A DNA stretch of 64,000 bases from Alisma plantago-aquatica (GCA_963693085.1 OY856410.1:565784406-565848405), one strand, 5' to 3'. Numbered from the stretch's first letter, positions 13,137 to 25,172 are shown. Program-made: numbers and translations. Notes: generated by a model not told the origin, from the letters alone.

Positions 13137-14373
13137 ATATTTTAAGGACTAAAGTTACGAGACGCTCACACCCGCGCGTGAGCGGTTTCACGCGCTGGGA
13201 AACCAGCCGTGAAATCAGCCCCTCTAAGCCGCACCACGTGGCGGATGGTGATTGGTTGGTCTTTTTGAAATTATGCAATAGGCAAATAAATTTGTTTCGC
13301 TTATAACTTTTGAACTGTAAAGAATTTTTCAATAAAATAAAAACCGTTGGTTTCGTTATAAAAAATGCAATCTAACAAGCCTAATATTGACATATTTTTT
13401 AGAAAAAAAATATAAAAATGATATATACCCAAAAGTATAAATATGACGCCTAAATAAGATAATTGACGCCCAAAATGATTCATTGATACCCAGAAGTTTA
13501 AAATGACACCCAAATAAGGTATTGACACCCAAAACAACATAACGACACCCAAATAATCTGTTTGACACCTAAGATCACTTAATGGCACCCAAAATGGTTC
13601 ATTGACACCCAACAATGTAAATATGACGCCCAAATAAGATAATTGACACCCAAAATGGTTCATTGATACCCAGAAGTTTAAAATGACACCCAAATAAGGT
13701 ATTGACACCCAAAACAACATAACGACACCCAAATAATCTGTTTGACACCTAAGACCACTTAATGGCACCCAAAATGGTTCATTAACACCCAATAATGTAA
13801 ATATGATGCCCAAATAAGATAATTGATGTCCAAAATAACTCATTGACACCCAAAAGTTTAAAATGACACTAAAATAAGGTATTGACACCCAAAACAACAT
13901 AACGACACCCAAACAGTCTGTTTGACACCTAAGACCACTTAATGACACCTAAAATGGTCCATTGACACCTAGAATTATAACGAAGCCAATAAATGGCTAA
14001 TGACACCTATAAATTGCTATTGACACCCAAAGACGGTTAATTGACGCCCAAAATGGTTCATTGGCATCCTAAGTAATCTATTTAATATAATTTTGATTTT
14101 TTTGTTAAAAATATATCAATATTAGTCTTTTTGGAATGCATTTTTCATAACGAATCCAATGGTTTTTGTTTCGTTAAAAAAGTCATCACGGTTCAATAGT
14201 TATAAGCAAAACAAATTTATTTGCATATTGGACAACCTCTACCAACTTATCCAATTAAAATTTGCCACGTCAGCACCCCCAATCAGCCTTTCCCCCCAAG
14301 AAACCACCCATGCCCGCACGTGAGGTGCGCTTGCACCCGCCCGCGCGTGATAGAACTATTTCCGATATTTTAA
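13137..14373. mobile_element. Non-autonomous Mutator-like element with minisatellite core
   Basis: An exact 9-bp direct repeat, atattttaa, lies at 13137-13145 and 14365-14373, the target duplication length typical of Mutator-like elements. Between them, 13146-14364 has imperfect terminal inverted repeats (left GGACTAAAGTTACGAGACGC, right complement GGAAATAGTTCTATCACGC). Inside these lie longer subterminal inverted repeats: tatgcaa...caaataaatttg, then cttataac...ttgaac, ttcgtta and atgcaat words at 13270-13400, mirrored at 14095-14235. GC-rich ends (cccgcgcgtgag; cccgcgcgtga) frame an AT-rich interior. There is no transposase; the centre is a tandem repeat. A foldback element is the main alternative. 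Confidence 0.75.
13430..14075. repeat. Minisatellite, ~18-bp units in a 180-bp higher-order period
   Basis: The basic unit is an AT-rich spacer plus gacacccaaa, recurring every 17-20 bp about 35 times. A higher-order unit repeats at exactly 180 bp: aatggcaccc at 13581, aatggcaccc at 13761 and aatgacacct at 13941 sit in matching contexts. Because 180 is a multiple of three, the minus strand stays open for 215 codons (13301-13948) with 60-residue repeats such as LGVNEPFWVP. I read this as a by-product of the period, not a gene. Confidence 0.85.
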
Positions 14374-14439
14374 TCATCTAGGTCTCCTCTCTTGGACATT
14401 TTCTTTAGCTCTTTAGCTATATAATGAATGTAGATTGTT

Positions 14440-15990
14440 AAATGCATATTTATCCATTTTATTTGCATGTTTTCGATATCTCTTTAGCAACATTTCATGA
14501 TTATTCTCTAGTTTTTTAGTTGAATATCTTAGTTTTACTTTTCTAATCAATTGGAGTTTTTTGCATGAGTTATTGTTCCTGTGGCATGAACATAGACAAT
14601 TTATTTCAAAGCACAAAATTACCAAAATTACTCTTAGATGATGTTTGCACAATTTCTTACAGTGCCTGATATATTTGTATACCCCACACCAAAATTGTTA
14701 TATCTTTTGCATACAAACTCCAGATTGAATATGAAAATATGCATTGAAAAGGGGATTAATTTCCTATGGGAAAGTCATATTTTTGGACTGCTTTGGATCA
14801 AAATTCTTGTAGCATAATTTTACAACAAAGAGAGTCAAAGAACTTAATGAGCATACAAAGTAATTAAAGGTAGGCAATTCAATAAAATTATCCATTCTCT
14901 ATTTGGAAAAACAATTAATGTTATTAAAGACACTCTTTTGACCAGGCAAAAAGGAAAGTTGATGCATGCCATATGCTTTGTGTGGAGGAATAATACATGT
15001 AAAGACTCAGTTAAATGACATCAATGGAGTCAAAGTTTGATTATTGTAACTTTGGGATGAAGGAAGTCATTCCTCATGGATCGTGTATCCTCCTTTCCCC
15101 TATAAAAGGAGGGGGAATCCAAATAAAAAGCATCTCTGGAGCTCTGGGTTGCCAAATCAAGGATCCAACTTTTCCTATTCTAGCTTTTGTTCACTTGCAT
15201 CATGACTGAGTAGTTCTTCCTTGTTGGGGCATGGGGAGTAGCCCCATGATCTACACATGTTATCTTATCAACTTGTAAAACTCCTTTAATATATAAAAGA
15301 GGCGCTTATTGTTTATTTTATACCTTGCGACATGATTTGATTAGTCATGCTCCATGACAGCCATGATCAATGACAAAATAATCATGGACTTACAGAAATT
15401 GGATGAAATGCATGTGATCTTAGAAGAGAACCATTGTGAGAATATATGTGACGATTGAAAAAGAACCTATGGATCATCAATAACTAGGGGATCATAGAAA
15501 GTTTAATACATCAAATTTGATTCTAAAGTAGACAGATCTACATGGTTCTAACATCTATGTATCTAAAAGGAACCTAAAAGTGGCTATTTTAACTATAGAG
15601 TTTGTAGAGGTGAAATGTGAACTTCTGGTAGCTCATAAAATCTGAATTAATCTTAAATGATTGATTCCTTCTACTCTTTTCTCCTTTCACTTTACATTTT
15701 ATTTTTAACTTAGTTTCAATTCGTGCACTTTACTTTTATTCCTTTCAGTTCTGCATTTTCATTTCAAGCACTTTTAATTCAACAATTTTACTTTTTGGTT
15801 GGAGTGATCATTCTCCATATCTTGTGTTAAATGTTGTTTATTGTTTTCATTACAAAAGATCTCTCAACTCATTGTCTCTGAGGATGGATATCTATTTTAC
15901 TACATCTGTTTCTTTTTTACAAGTGAATTGGTTAGCCATCAATGGTTAAATTCCAGAAATGATTTTCACCCTGGTGAATTTTGTGTGTTG
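14440..15990 (+). mobile_element. LTR-like arm, left member of an inverted pair
   Basis: This ~1.55-kb segment is similar, in reverse complement, to 19980-21575. Shared landmarks in order are: a tatccattttatttg start, caatttatttcaaagca, the word attactctt(a/g)ga, a TATA box, repeated phrases built on catgatcaatgac...ataatcatgg, ctcat(t)gtctct, and gtgaattttgtgtgttg at the end. A primer-binding-site-like sequence follows at 16010-16030. These are the marks of a Ty3/gypsy LTR read on the plus strand. The divergence from the other arm is considerable, so both are old. Exact TG/CA ends were not resolved. Confidence 0.6.
15101..15109 (+). promoter_or_regulatory. TATA box of the left LTR-like arm
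   Basis: TATAAAAGG follows a C-rich run (cctttcccc) about 660 bp into the arm. The inverted arm has the same box at the matching place (20874-20882 on the minus strand), so it is probably the LTR core promoter. Transcription would start near 15130. Confidence 0.55.
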
Positions 15991-16009
15991 TTTATGACAC
16001 ATTAAATTT

Positions 16010-16030
16010 TGGCACCATTGTCGGGGACGG
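16010..16030 (+). other. Primer-binding-site-like sequence
   Basis: The sequence starts tggcaccattgtcgggga, close to the TGGCGCCGTTGCCGGGG sites of Athila/Tat-type Ty3/gypsy elements, which pair with a tRNA 3' end to prime reverse transcription. It lies about 20 bp past the end of the left arm, the expected place. Confidence 0.55.
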
Positions 16031-16359
16031 TATACAAATTTTTTATAACTCGACCGCTTTGAATAATTGGGATCATTTTTTTTGCTTTTACCTTTCCTTT
16101 TTCCTTTCTCTTTTCCTTGCCTATCGAGTCCCATTCCAATAGTGTAACTCCTCCTTCTACCAAGTTTCCATTCCGGTGGTATATTTTTTTTTGCAAACTT
16201 CATACTTGTTGATATTCAACCTTATCCTCTTGAATCAGTGAATCTAGTTTTGTTTTGTAATGTTTAGTTGTTTTATAATTTCTTATTTTATTTTTCATAA
16301 TATTTTGTTTTGTTTTGTAATTTTGTTTTCTATTTCCCATCTCAACTTTTTGTTAACCT

Positions 16360-17990
16360 TTGTTCTTGTTTCAAAAACAAGTGGAGCGGTCGGCACAATG
16401 TTCTCTTCAATGTCAATGGTGTGATTACAACGGCCTTACATCTCTTGATTGTCCAAATGTGTCCCCTCAGTTTATGATAGAACCTTGTAGTATCATATTT
16501 TCTTATCATGGCGGGTATGATTCCAATTATAAACCACAATTTTCCAAAGGCTATTATGAGGAACCATGCTACACATATCAATAATAGGAGAGAGATAACC
16601 AACAAAATAATGAGGCGTAACATGAAGAACTTTATCATGAAAACCATCCTTCACAACAAGAGTGATTTAATGAACTAAAGATGATGCTAAACAAGTTGAT
16701 AGTCAGGACTAAATAGACTGATGCACTAGTAGCCCAACTAAAAGTACAACTCACCCTCCCAATCACACCAGTGGAAGACCAAGCAGTAACCCCCCCCCCC
16801 CGAGGAATTTGGAGCAGCCAAGGATTTTTTATGATGATGATGATGATGATACCATCCTCGTGTCAAATATACCTGATTCAAAGGAAATAGCACAAACTAA
16901 GGAGTTGCAGCCTTTATGTGATGATTACACTAGTATTTCTACCTTTCCCTAGAGGTGGTATTACTTGTATGAAATGTCTCAGCAAGAGAGTCATCCTTGT
17001 TTGACTATCATACCTAAAGCTCAACCAACCTCTGACATAAACATTGATATCAAAATTATCGATGACCAATAAATGTTGGTTGAGCCTATTCTAGATCATA
17101 TACTGGTATATCCTTTTTAAGAACAGTTTCCTCATCAGGAGCCCTATACTCCACCTTTATAAGAAAGGCCCCCTCATAAAGAGCCCCATATTCCTCCTCA
17201 ACCGACCCATGTTCCATATCAGGTTGAACACAATGTAGTGATTTCACCTTCGTAAGAACCTTACATGTGTTTTTTATATTGTGAGACAATCCCTTCTGAG
17301 CCCGTTGAGTTGGGTACATCTTTAATGAAGGAATCAGATCTCCCCTTCGACACAGTAAATGGCCTCAATGCCTCCATTAACCTTCATACTGATGAAATGT
17401 TAGATGAAGAGGATACTCAACCACATGCAAAGCTGCACTAGGCTGATAAGATAATTCCTCCCACACTAACACCATATCTATTACATGCAGATCCAGGTGA
17501 CGAAGAGAAATTCAAGATGGATACGCCATCGATCTATCACTATCAGTGATATAGATAGTGGATTCATCTTTTACCACCATCCCTTTTGAAAAAGATGATC
17601 CACCTCGGGTCTTTGGGGAAGTGTTAACCCCAAAGACAAGCAATGAATGTTATAAAGTCCCTCATCCACACACATCATCAACACTTCCTCCAATGATCAA
17701 GGAAGATCTTCATATCCTACTAGGGGGACTATGAGGCGACAAGAAATGTCCTTTTAACCAACTAGAAAGCCCCTTTGACCATCCATTCATTGGGTGTACC
17801 ATGATGCTCCTTTGTTCAAAGCTCAAACCCTCATTGACATCCCCTTTAGCTAGACATTTTTTGAACTACTAGGCCTGCCCAATGACTCCAGAGAAATCTT
17901 TCCCTCCATTATGAATTTATATTTTTCTTGGGATGAACAAAATTTTAAGTTTGGAGTGGAGACGGGTAGTATGTCTCCCTTCCACTCACT
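16360..17990 (+). pseudogene. Decayed gag-like region of an LTR retroelement
   Basis: After the primer site the plus strand holds a chain of broken open segments. 16360-16584 has a cysteine-rich start (CSLQCQWCDYNGLTSLDCPN) followed by Tyr/Gln-rich sequence. Then, in pieces, come a Glu/Gln-rich helix-like stretch (NELKMMLNKL, ALVAQLKVQLTLP), a proline-rich segment near 17100-17230 (HQEPYTPP, HKEPHIPPQ) and KFGVETGSMSPFHSLYLI near 17950. No protease, reverse transcriptase or integrase follows. The pattern suits the structural region of a non-autonomous element. The family name is not certain. A 12-base C run sits at 16790-16801 and a short GAT repeat follows at about 16830-16850. Confidence 0.4.
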
Positions 17991-19979
17991 CTATCTTATT
18001 TTACTAGCAAATTTAATTATGTTAATTAGTGTTAAAATTTTCAAAAAGAAAGTTATTTCTTAGTTTTGGCCTTCATATAGTTGGCCATTTATGCATGTTA
18101 ATCAAGAAACCCCATTGAATTAGTGAATCTACTAGCATCATTCTTCAAAAATTGCCCTTGCTAGAAGTCATCTGGTCCCCTACAAACTCTAATAGAACTA
18201 CCCTTGGGGAAGTTGGCATGCTGGAATGGATAGATAGGAATGAAAATAAAATGTGTCTTTATTAGAACTACGAAATTGACTTGTAAAGTTTGATGACTTT
18301 TTGTGCATTTTAGAATGGTATAAGCTGATGTTATAACACTCTCAAGGCACTAAAATTTTGAAAATTGAGAAAAGCATAAGACCAGTCTCTTCTAAACTTC
18401 TTCCTCCACCTTCTCATCTCTCCATCCACTAAAAGATAAATAATCAAAAGCCAATAAAATGTACAAAACTCTAAGTTTGAGGTGGCACACCCCCTTCTCC
18501 TCCCTCTTTTTCTTCTTCCATACCCTTCGTAAATTTAATAGAGACATACCATCAAGAAAAGATGCCAAAAAATCACACCAAAACATGTGACCAATGTAAC
18601 TACAAACAAAGAAATAAATAGATACCTTTATCATGAACATATTAGTTACTTCATTGATTTGTCTATAATTTTTTAGTATATATAAGAGAAATAGTCATGG
18701 TTTTGAAGACCCAAAACTCTCGTACTAGTACCTCACACACTGAAAAATATTGGATGCACCATTGCTAGTTCAATTCTTCCACATTATTTTAAAGATGACT
18801 TCATTTGTGATGATCTTTCTGACCTTGAATTTGGAGATGGGTTAAAGGTCCTAAAAAAGCCTCTTGTGGCCTCTCTTGACACATGACCTGATGGTATCCA
18901 CTCCCAACTTCCTACTGACATCTTATTATTGGATTGGGTAGGTGGAAAACACACCTGCGTTGACCATAATGGAGTCTCTCCTCTGTCAAGTATTCTTTTA
19001 AGTAACTCTAAAGAAGGTCAAGAAGATGTCGATGCTACTGCAAAAAAGGTACAAAAGTATTATGCATGTTGTATGGCAAATCATTGTCATTTTTTCCATT
19101 TACTTTTGATATCTTTGAATTACTTATTGATGATACGACCTCTCTTTACGGAGCCTTCAAAACATCACCAATAGGAACCTTAAGCCATCTTATTTTACAT
19201 CTTATAATTTTGTTTTTAGATCTATAGGCTTCACAACCCATAAAGGAATGGAGGCTTAACGTGTTGCCCATTCTTCTACAAAGGCATATTTGTAAAACAT
19301 ATGAATTAAATAAGAAATTAAGTTATTGTTTAAATATTTTTGAACCCATTAAGTAATCACATGAGATACCAAGACTCACCTTTTATTCCTCTATTTTGTA
19401 CCATACTATTGATCCCAAGTTAGGTACTTAATCACTTAGAAATGGTGGCTAAATTCAAGTTGGTTTGAATATTTTATCTAAATCTTCTAAAATAGTTCAT
19501 ATAGTAAATCTAGAAGAAAAACAATGAATATGTCAATCTATTTCTTCCTAGAAAGCCTTTAGTTATTATGTGGAAGGAAATTTATTCCATTTTGAGAGAT
19601 TTGATTAGTCTCATGTAAAATATTCTATTTTCTCACTAAAAGTATATAAAATGTATGTGAGAGATATAACAAAGAGAAGCAACTCACTCAAAAAATGTGA
19701 TGCAACCAAGAACTACATAAAGAGTAACACAAAGAATCTTTCATGAGGGTTGTTCAGATATGCTTGTGACTACGTTAGGTACTAGCTGTCAATATTTGGA
19801 AACTGTTTGATTTACTTTGGTCCTAGGTGAGGAAAGAAAAGGAGAGGATTACACAATGTCATTTTCCTTGTAATTTTAACATACGTGTTTTTGTATTATA
19901 GTGGTATTTCAAAAGGAAAAGGGAACTTTTGTCGAAGTTCTAAAACTTTTCTCCTTCATTTATGTTGATTTATGATGTG
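17991..19979. other. Interior between the inverted LTR arms, unrecognised
   Basis: Mostly AT-rich and stop-rich. A short open stretch near 18780-19170 on the plus strand gives a peptide with DDLSDLEFGDGLKVLKKP and no family I know. No RT, integrase or transposase motif is visible. Confidence 0.35.
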
Positions 19980-21575
19980 TTGTTGCCAACACACAAAATT
20001 CATCACAGAGAAAATTGTCTCTGGAGTTTAACCTTTGATGGCTAACCAATTCATTTGTAAACAAATGAACTGATGTAGTATAATATATATCGATCCTTAG
20101 AGACAATGAGTCAAGACTTAGTTTGAAATGAAAGCAATGAAAAATATTTAACATAAGATATGGAGAATGACTTCTCGAAACAAAAACAAAATTGCTGAAT
20201 TAAAAGTGCTTGAAATAAGAATGCAGAATTGAAGGGATCAATAGCAAATTGCAAGAATTGAAACTTATTTAACAGTAGAATGTAAAGTGAAACTCAAAAA
20301 TAGAAGAAGTAATTAACCAATTAAGATTAATTCATATTTTATGGATTATCAGAAGTCTGAGTTTCACCATTGTGAACTCCATAGTTAACTTAGCAATTTT
20401 AGGTCCCTTTTAGATATTTAGAGGTTAGGACCATGAAGATCTATCCTATTTGAAATTAGATCCCATGGATTTAACTTTCTACTCCCCCTAGTCGTCAGTG
20501 ATCCATAGGTACTTATTTAATTGCCCAATGCATTCTCAAAATAGGTATCTTCTGAAATCACTTGCATTTCATTCGGTGTCCATAAGTCCATGATTATTTC
20601 GTCATGGATCATGACTATCATGGAGCATGACTCATCAGATCACGGCCCATTGTATCAAATGGACAATAAGCTCCTATCTTATATTTAAAGGAGTTTTACA
20701 AGATGCCAAGATAAAAGATGGAGATCATGGGCCTACTCCCCATGTCTCGATAAGGAGGAACTACTCAGACATGATGCAAGTAAATAAAACCTACAGTATG
20801 AAAGTTAGATCCTTGATCCAAAGACCTGAAGCTCTAGAGAAGATTTTTCTTTAGATTCCTGCTCCTTTTATAAGGGAACCAAAGGGGGCAAAACCCAAGC
20901 GGATTGACTTGCTTCAACCCAAAGTCACATTGGTCAATCTTTGACTACTTTGATGACTTTCGAAATTTGACATTTGATTGAGTCTTTACTTGTATTCTTC
21001 CTCCACACAAAGAATATGGAATTCATCAATTTTCCTTTATTCCTTGTCAAATGAGTATCTTTAATAACATTAATTTATTCTCCAAATAAAGAATGGAGAA
21101 TTTTATTGAATTGTCTTCCTTTAATTACTATAACTGCTAGTTAAGTTCGGTGACTCTCTTTGTTGTAGAATTCTATCAAAGGAATTTTTCTCATATTTTT
21201 ATATCATTAAGGTTCCAAAAGAATTTTAAAATATTATTTTCCTATAAGAAATCAAATTCCCTTTCTAGTTCATATTTGTACGTGTAATTTAGAGTTCGTA
21301 TGCAAAAGATATGACAATTTTGGTGTGGTATATGTATATATCAGGAAATGCGAGAAATCTTGCAAACATCTTCCAAGAGTAATTTTGGAAATTTTCATGC
21401 TTTGAAATAAATTGTTTATTTTCCTTCAAAAGGCATAATAAATCAAGCAAAAAAGATCCAATTGAAAAGAAATAGTAAAACTAAGATAATGAACTCTAAA
21501 ACAAGAGAATAATCACCAAATGCTCCTAAAGAGAGATCTAAAACATACAAATAAAATGGATAAACAAATACCCCA
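19980..21575 (-). mobile_element. LTR-like arm, right member of an inverted pair
   Basis: The reverse complement aligns along its length with 14440-15990 (see that entry for landmarks). No primer-binding site is visible beyond its 3' end at ~19975 on the minus strand, where ggcaacaacacatcat follows instead, so this arm may be a solo LTR or a 3' LTR. On its upstream side the complement of about 21590 reads taactttggggtat, resembling DNA that precedes a 3' LTR. Either two elements inserted in opposite orientation or an inversion occurred. Confidence 0.55.
20874..20882 (-). promoter_or_regulatory. TATA box of the right LTR-like arm
   Basis: The complement reads TATAAAAGG about 690 bp into the arm, matching the box at 15101-15109 in the left arm. 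Confidence 0.5.
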
Positions 21576-22354
21576 AAGTTAAACCATTTCTCATCCTTAA
21601 GTAATACTACATCAAAACAAAATGTCTAACAATACTCTCATTTGTTCATCCTCACTTTCCTAACACTACTTGAATCCTTACCACCTTGTGTGGCCTAGCA
21701 ACCCCAATATCATGGAATCTCAAAATTGCAATTTTCTAACATTCCTTACTTGAATTTGCTTCACAACTTACTTCTGTTTCAAAAAATTGCAAGGAATTAG
21801 AAGTTATATACCTTCAACCATTAGTACACCACAATATTATTATGAAAAAGTTTCACAAGACCAGGGTTTAAGGATTTCATGGGGTTATGTACATTCCCAC
21901 GGGCATAAAAAGTGGAGTGAAAAGATGTATGAAAGAAAGTGATTTCTACTCAATGTGACTTGAGATATTGTCATGAAAAGTAGATGCAAAAATAACATGA
22001 ATGATGATGAGATGAAATCATGAAAATGAAAAAAGAGTACAATTATCACCATAAAAAAATTACTTACCTCACTATCATGCTAAAGACACAATTCCCTTCT
22101 TGTTATGGTCTTGATGTAATCATTATCTATATCTTCAAACTGACAGTATCTCATCAAATCATGGGACTAGGATATGGAAAATAGTTAGATATACAACTTA
22201 GTATATAGACGAACTCAATAATTTTTCATATTTGATAATAGTTGAAAATCTCCCCTTTGAATAGTGGACTCAAAATAAAATTTGGATTAGAATCATATGT
22301 TACATTGTGGCATTGTACTAGCCTTTTGGGTCACAACACCAGGAACCAACTCAT
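21576..22354. other. AT-rich stretch without recognisable features
   Basis: No open frame of note, no repeat and no RNA gene were recognised before the microsatellites begin. Confidence 0.4.
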
Positions 22355-22361
22355 ATATATA

Positions 22362-22399
<38 letters not shown>

Positions 22400-22493
22400 G
22401 TTTGTGTCCTCGAAATTTGTGGTTGTGTGTATGTGTCTGACTACAAAAACGTATAGTACAAATTGATTGGTACTAACTTACTAACTGTATATA

Positions 22494-22524
<31 letters not shown>

Positions 22525-22525
22525 G
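22355..22525. repeat. (AT)n microsatellites
   Basis: An interrupted (AT)n tract runs from about 22355 to 22396 and a second from about 22508 to 22524, separated by ordinary sequence. Confidence 0.85.
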
Positions 22526-22541
22526 GACATAATATATATAT

Positions 22542-22833
<292 letters not shown>

Positions 22834-22929
22834 AACATATACATACATATATACACATTTTTTCCCAAATGGATGGTTGTGTGTGTCTAACCATTGAAGG
22901 GCGGATTTAAAAAGGGTATTCCTAGGGTG

Positions 22930-23405
22930 GAACCCCAATGTATGGGGTGTCAATGTCATAGGAACGAATGAACAATTCATTACAACTAAATGTTCCAACC
23001 AAACAGGTTTCAACACAACAACTACAATAGTTTGTTCTTTCAACCTAGAAACATAGAGAAGAGAGCTATGGAGAGACATGGTAAACATATTGAAGAATGT
23101 CATGAGGCCATGGGTAGTCTTGGGTGATTTAAACAATGTACGTTTGCAGTAGAAGAAAAGAGGAGAACGTATACTGCTGAACTCATCGATTAATGACTTC
23201 AGTATGCAATTGACAAAGTGGATCTTTGTGAGATACCAATGATTTTAGGTGATTTATTCACTTGGAGTAGCAAATCAAAGAGTGACAAACATATTGTGTG
23301 CAACATGGAATAAGTTCTGGTAGATGAAGACTGGCTACAAATAGTTACATAAGAAAAGATGAGTATAGAAGGGTCGTACCTTATTGATCATGCACCCATC
23401 AAATT
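22930..23405 (+). pseudogene. LINE endonuclease fragment
   Basis: Plus-strand frames, shifted in places, read ELWRDMVNILKNVMRPWVVL then GDLNNVR, later DLCEIPMILGDLFTWSSKSK, a VCNME-like piece and a SYLIDHAPIKLH end. These correspond to successive motifs of plant LINE AP-endonucleases (GDFN, FTWSN, SDH.PI). The piece stops abruptly at about 23405, exactly where the Athila LTR similarity begins, and no reverse transcriptase follows. It is a separate LINE from the one at 4150-8400, being on the opposite strand. Confidence 0.65.
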
Positions 23406-24452
23406 ACATATTTAAGCTAAGCGAGCACAAATCTAGGGTTTTAAGAAATAAAGAGAGGTATGGGTTGTTTAGGGGTATGAACTTATCACTTAAGTTGGGG
23501 GGGAGACATATGAACATTGTAATTCCACTTAGATTATACAAACCAAACAACAAGTTAGAGTCAAATGAATTAACCTAAGCTACTAACTGGCCATGGATAT
23601 GCTAGGTTGTGTATAGGGGAACTAGTCCCTAACACCCCCTACTATCCTTACGAGGCTCAATTGGATTAGGGGTTAGGTTCAGTTCAATAAGAGTCTAATC
23701 AAGTCTAGGTTTCTACATTAGGCATTCCTAGGGAAATTAGGTGCCGAGGGTAGTAATGGGGAGGTGAAATTAGGGTTTTGGACCCCCAATTCCCCCACAT
23801 TCTAGCCTTGAGAAGGCTCCATGCTAATTGCACTAGAATTATCTAATCTAGCTACTTAGATCTCTCACTTAGGTTTAGGGAGATTGATTAGGATGTAGGA
23901 AGATGTGAGGCAACCTAGGGATCTAAGAATTGGACCTAGGGGCAAATCCCAAAATTCACACATACAAGCAATTTGCCTAAATTCCTAGGTGATTTCACAC
24001 ACAAACCAACAAGAAATTCATGGAGAATGAGATGCAAATAGAATATAATCATTAACAAATGGAATTACAAAGTTTACATGTCATTTTCCCCCAACATGGT
24101 ATCAAAGTAACATAATTTCCCCCAAACAGCCCACCCAAGGGGCCTAGCTACTCATAGACATGGAAAATACAAAAAGAAAGGAGAAAGAGGTATAAGTGGC
24201 AATGGAGCTCAGTGTAGATGAGGGATCCCCTCTCTCTAGCTACTGCAGGGGCGTCCTCCTTCTTCTCATTGGATTAAATGGTGTGGAATGATGGAGGGAA
24301 GTGGATGGAAGGCTTAGATATGGGGGGTTTTGTGGTGGAAATCGTGAAATGGAGTGGATTTGAGATGGGTATGGAGTGGAATGGAGTGGATGGCGATTTG
24401 GGGAGCTAGGAGGGGGTATAAGGTAGCTAACCCCATGCCCCATCTGCCACCT

Positions 24453-24464
24453 AGATATATATAG
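24453..24464 (-). promoter_or_regulatory. LTR TATA box (3' LTR copy)
   Basis: The complement reads ctatatatatct followed by aggtggcagatgg. The other LTR has tatatatat at the equivalent site (32649-32660). It lies 80-380 bp downstream, in the direction of transcription, of the palindrome array, so it is probably the core promoter. Confidence 0.5.
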
Positions 24465-24540
24465 GTGTGGGGAGGAAGCACTAGGTCAAGTGGGGGCAAA
24501 ATGGGTAAAGCAGTGAAAACTAGGTGGGTTTTTTGAGTAG

Positions 24541-24822
24541 AACGGTCGTGGTGTGTCATCACGGTTGTGGTGGGTAGGGTAGACCACGACCGTGGTAGAT
24601 GGGCACGGTCATGGGAATTAAAAAGTGGAGGTCACAGGGAGGTGTACATGGATGGCCACGGTCGTGGGGGGTCACCACAGTCGTGGTGGGAACCTATGGC
24701 CACGGGCATATTGATCACCACGGCCGTTTTGGCCATATTCATCAAATTCTGGGAGTTACAGTGATTTTTTGTGCTTGGGGCATGTCCACCACGACCGTGG
24801 TGGAGTACCACGGCCGTTTTGG
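24541..24822. promoter_or_regulatory. Array of CCACGACCGTGG-like palindromes in U3
   Basis: About ten copies or near-copies of a 12-base palindrome occur in 280 bp: acggtcgtgg at 24542, CCACGACCGTGG at 24584-24595 and again near 24788, ccacggtcgtgg near 24656, ccacagtcgtgg near 24676, and ccacggccgttt near 24719 and 24810. Spacing is irregular (about 15-70 bp). All lie upstream of the LTR TATA box as read on the minus strand. Repeated palindromes in U3 are a usual form of retroelement enhancer; that function is inferred. Confidence 0.55.
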
Positions 24823-25172
24823 TGTCCCTCCCATGCACTTGAGCATTGAACTTGATCATCCATGGAGGGTATTGCTTCAAAACATTCTTTGACCACTTGG
24901 GGTAGGTTGGGAGTGGTTTTGGACTCATTTTGGGCTCCTCCAAGCCTAAGGAAACCCTAGAGTGGACCATCTTCTTTCCATGCCATCAAGTAGTGGACAA
25001 AGTACCTATGAAACATGCAAAAAAAGCCTCCGTAAGTGCATTTGATAGAAATAAGCATATTGGGGGAAATAACATGTAATCTAGCAAGTATAGATGTGAT
25101 TGTAATGCAATATGACACAAGATGAAGCCCTAAAATAGGGATGAATCACATACCACCCTACCACCCAAAACT

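Larger units (their letters stand above)
23406..25152 (-). repeat. 3' LTR of the Athila-type element (truncated)
   Basis: It aligns with 31640 to 33132 through landmarks such as tgggttgtttagggg, ggccatggatatgctagg, gaactagtccctaaca, ccccaacatggtatcaaagtaac and the palindrome array. It should begin with TG at about 25152 on the minus strand, next to a purine tract gggtggtagggtgg. The end matching 31092-31640 is absent, and LINE sequence starts instead. Confidence 0.7.

Noticed and set aside
13301..13948. 215-codon minus-strand protein with repeats
   Set aside because: The frame is open only because the tandem period is a multiple of three; composition and context give no sign of a gene.
13430..14075. 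CRISPR-like array of short repeats
   Set aside because: Units are 17-20 bp with variable AT spacers, the DNA is plant nuclear, and a 180-bp higher-order period and flanking transposon ends explain it.
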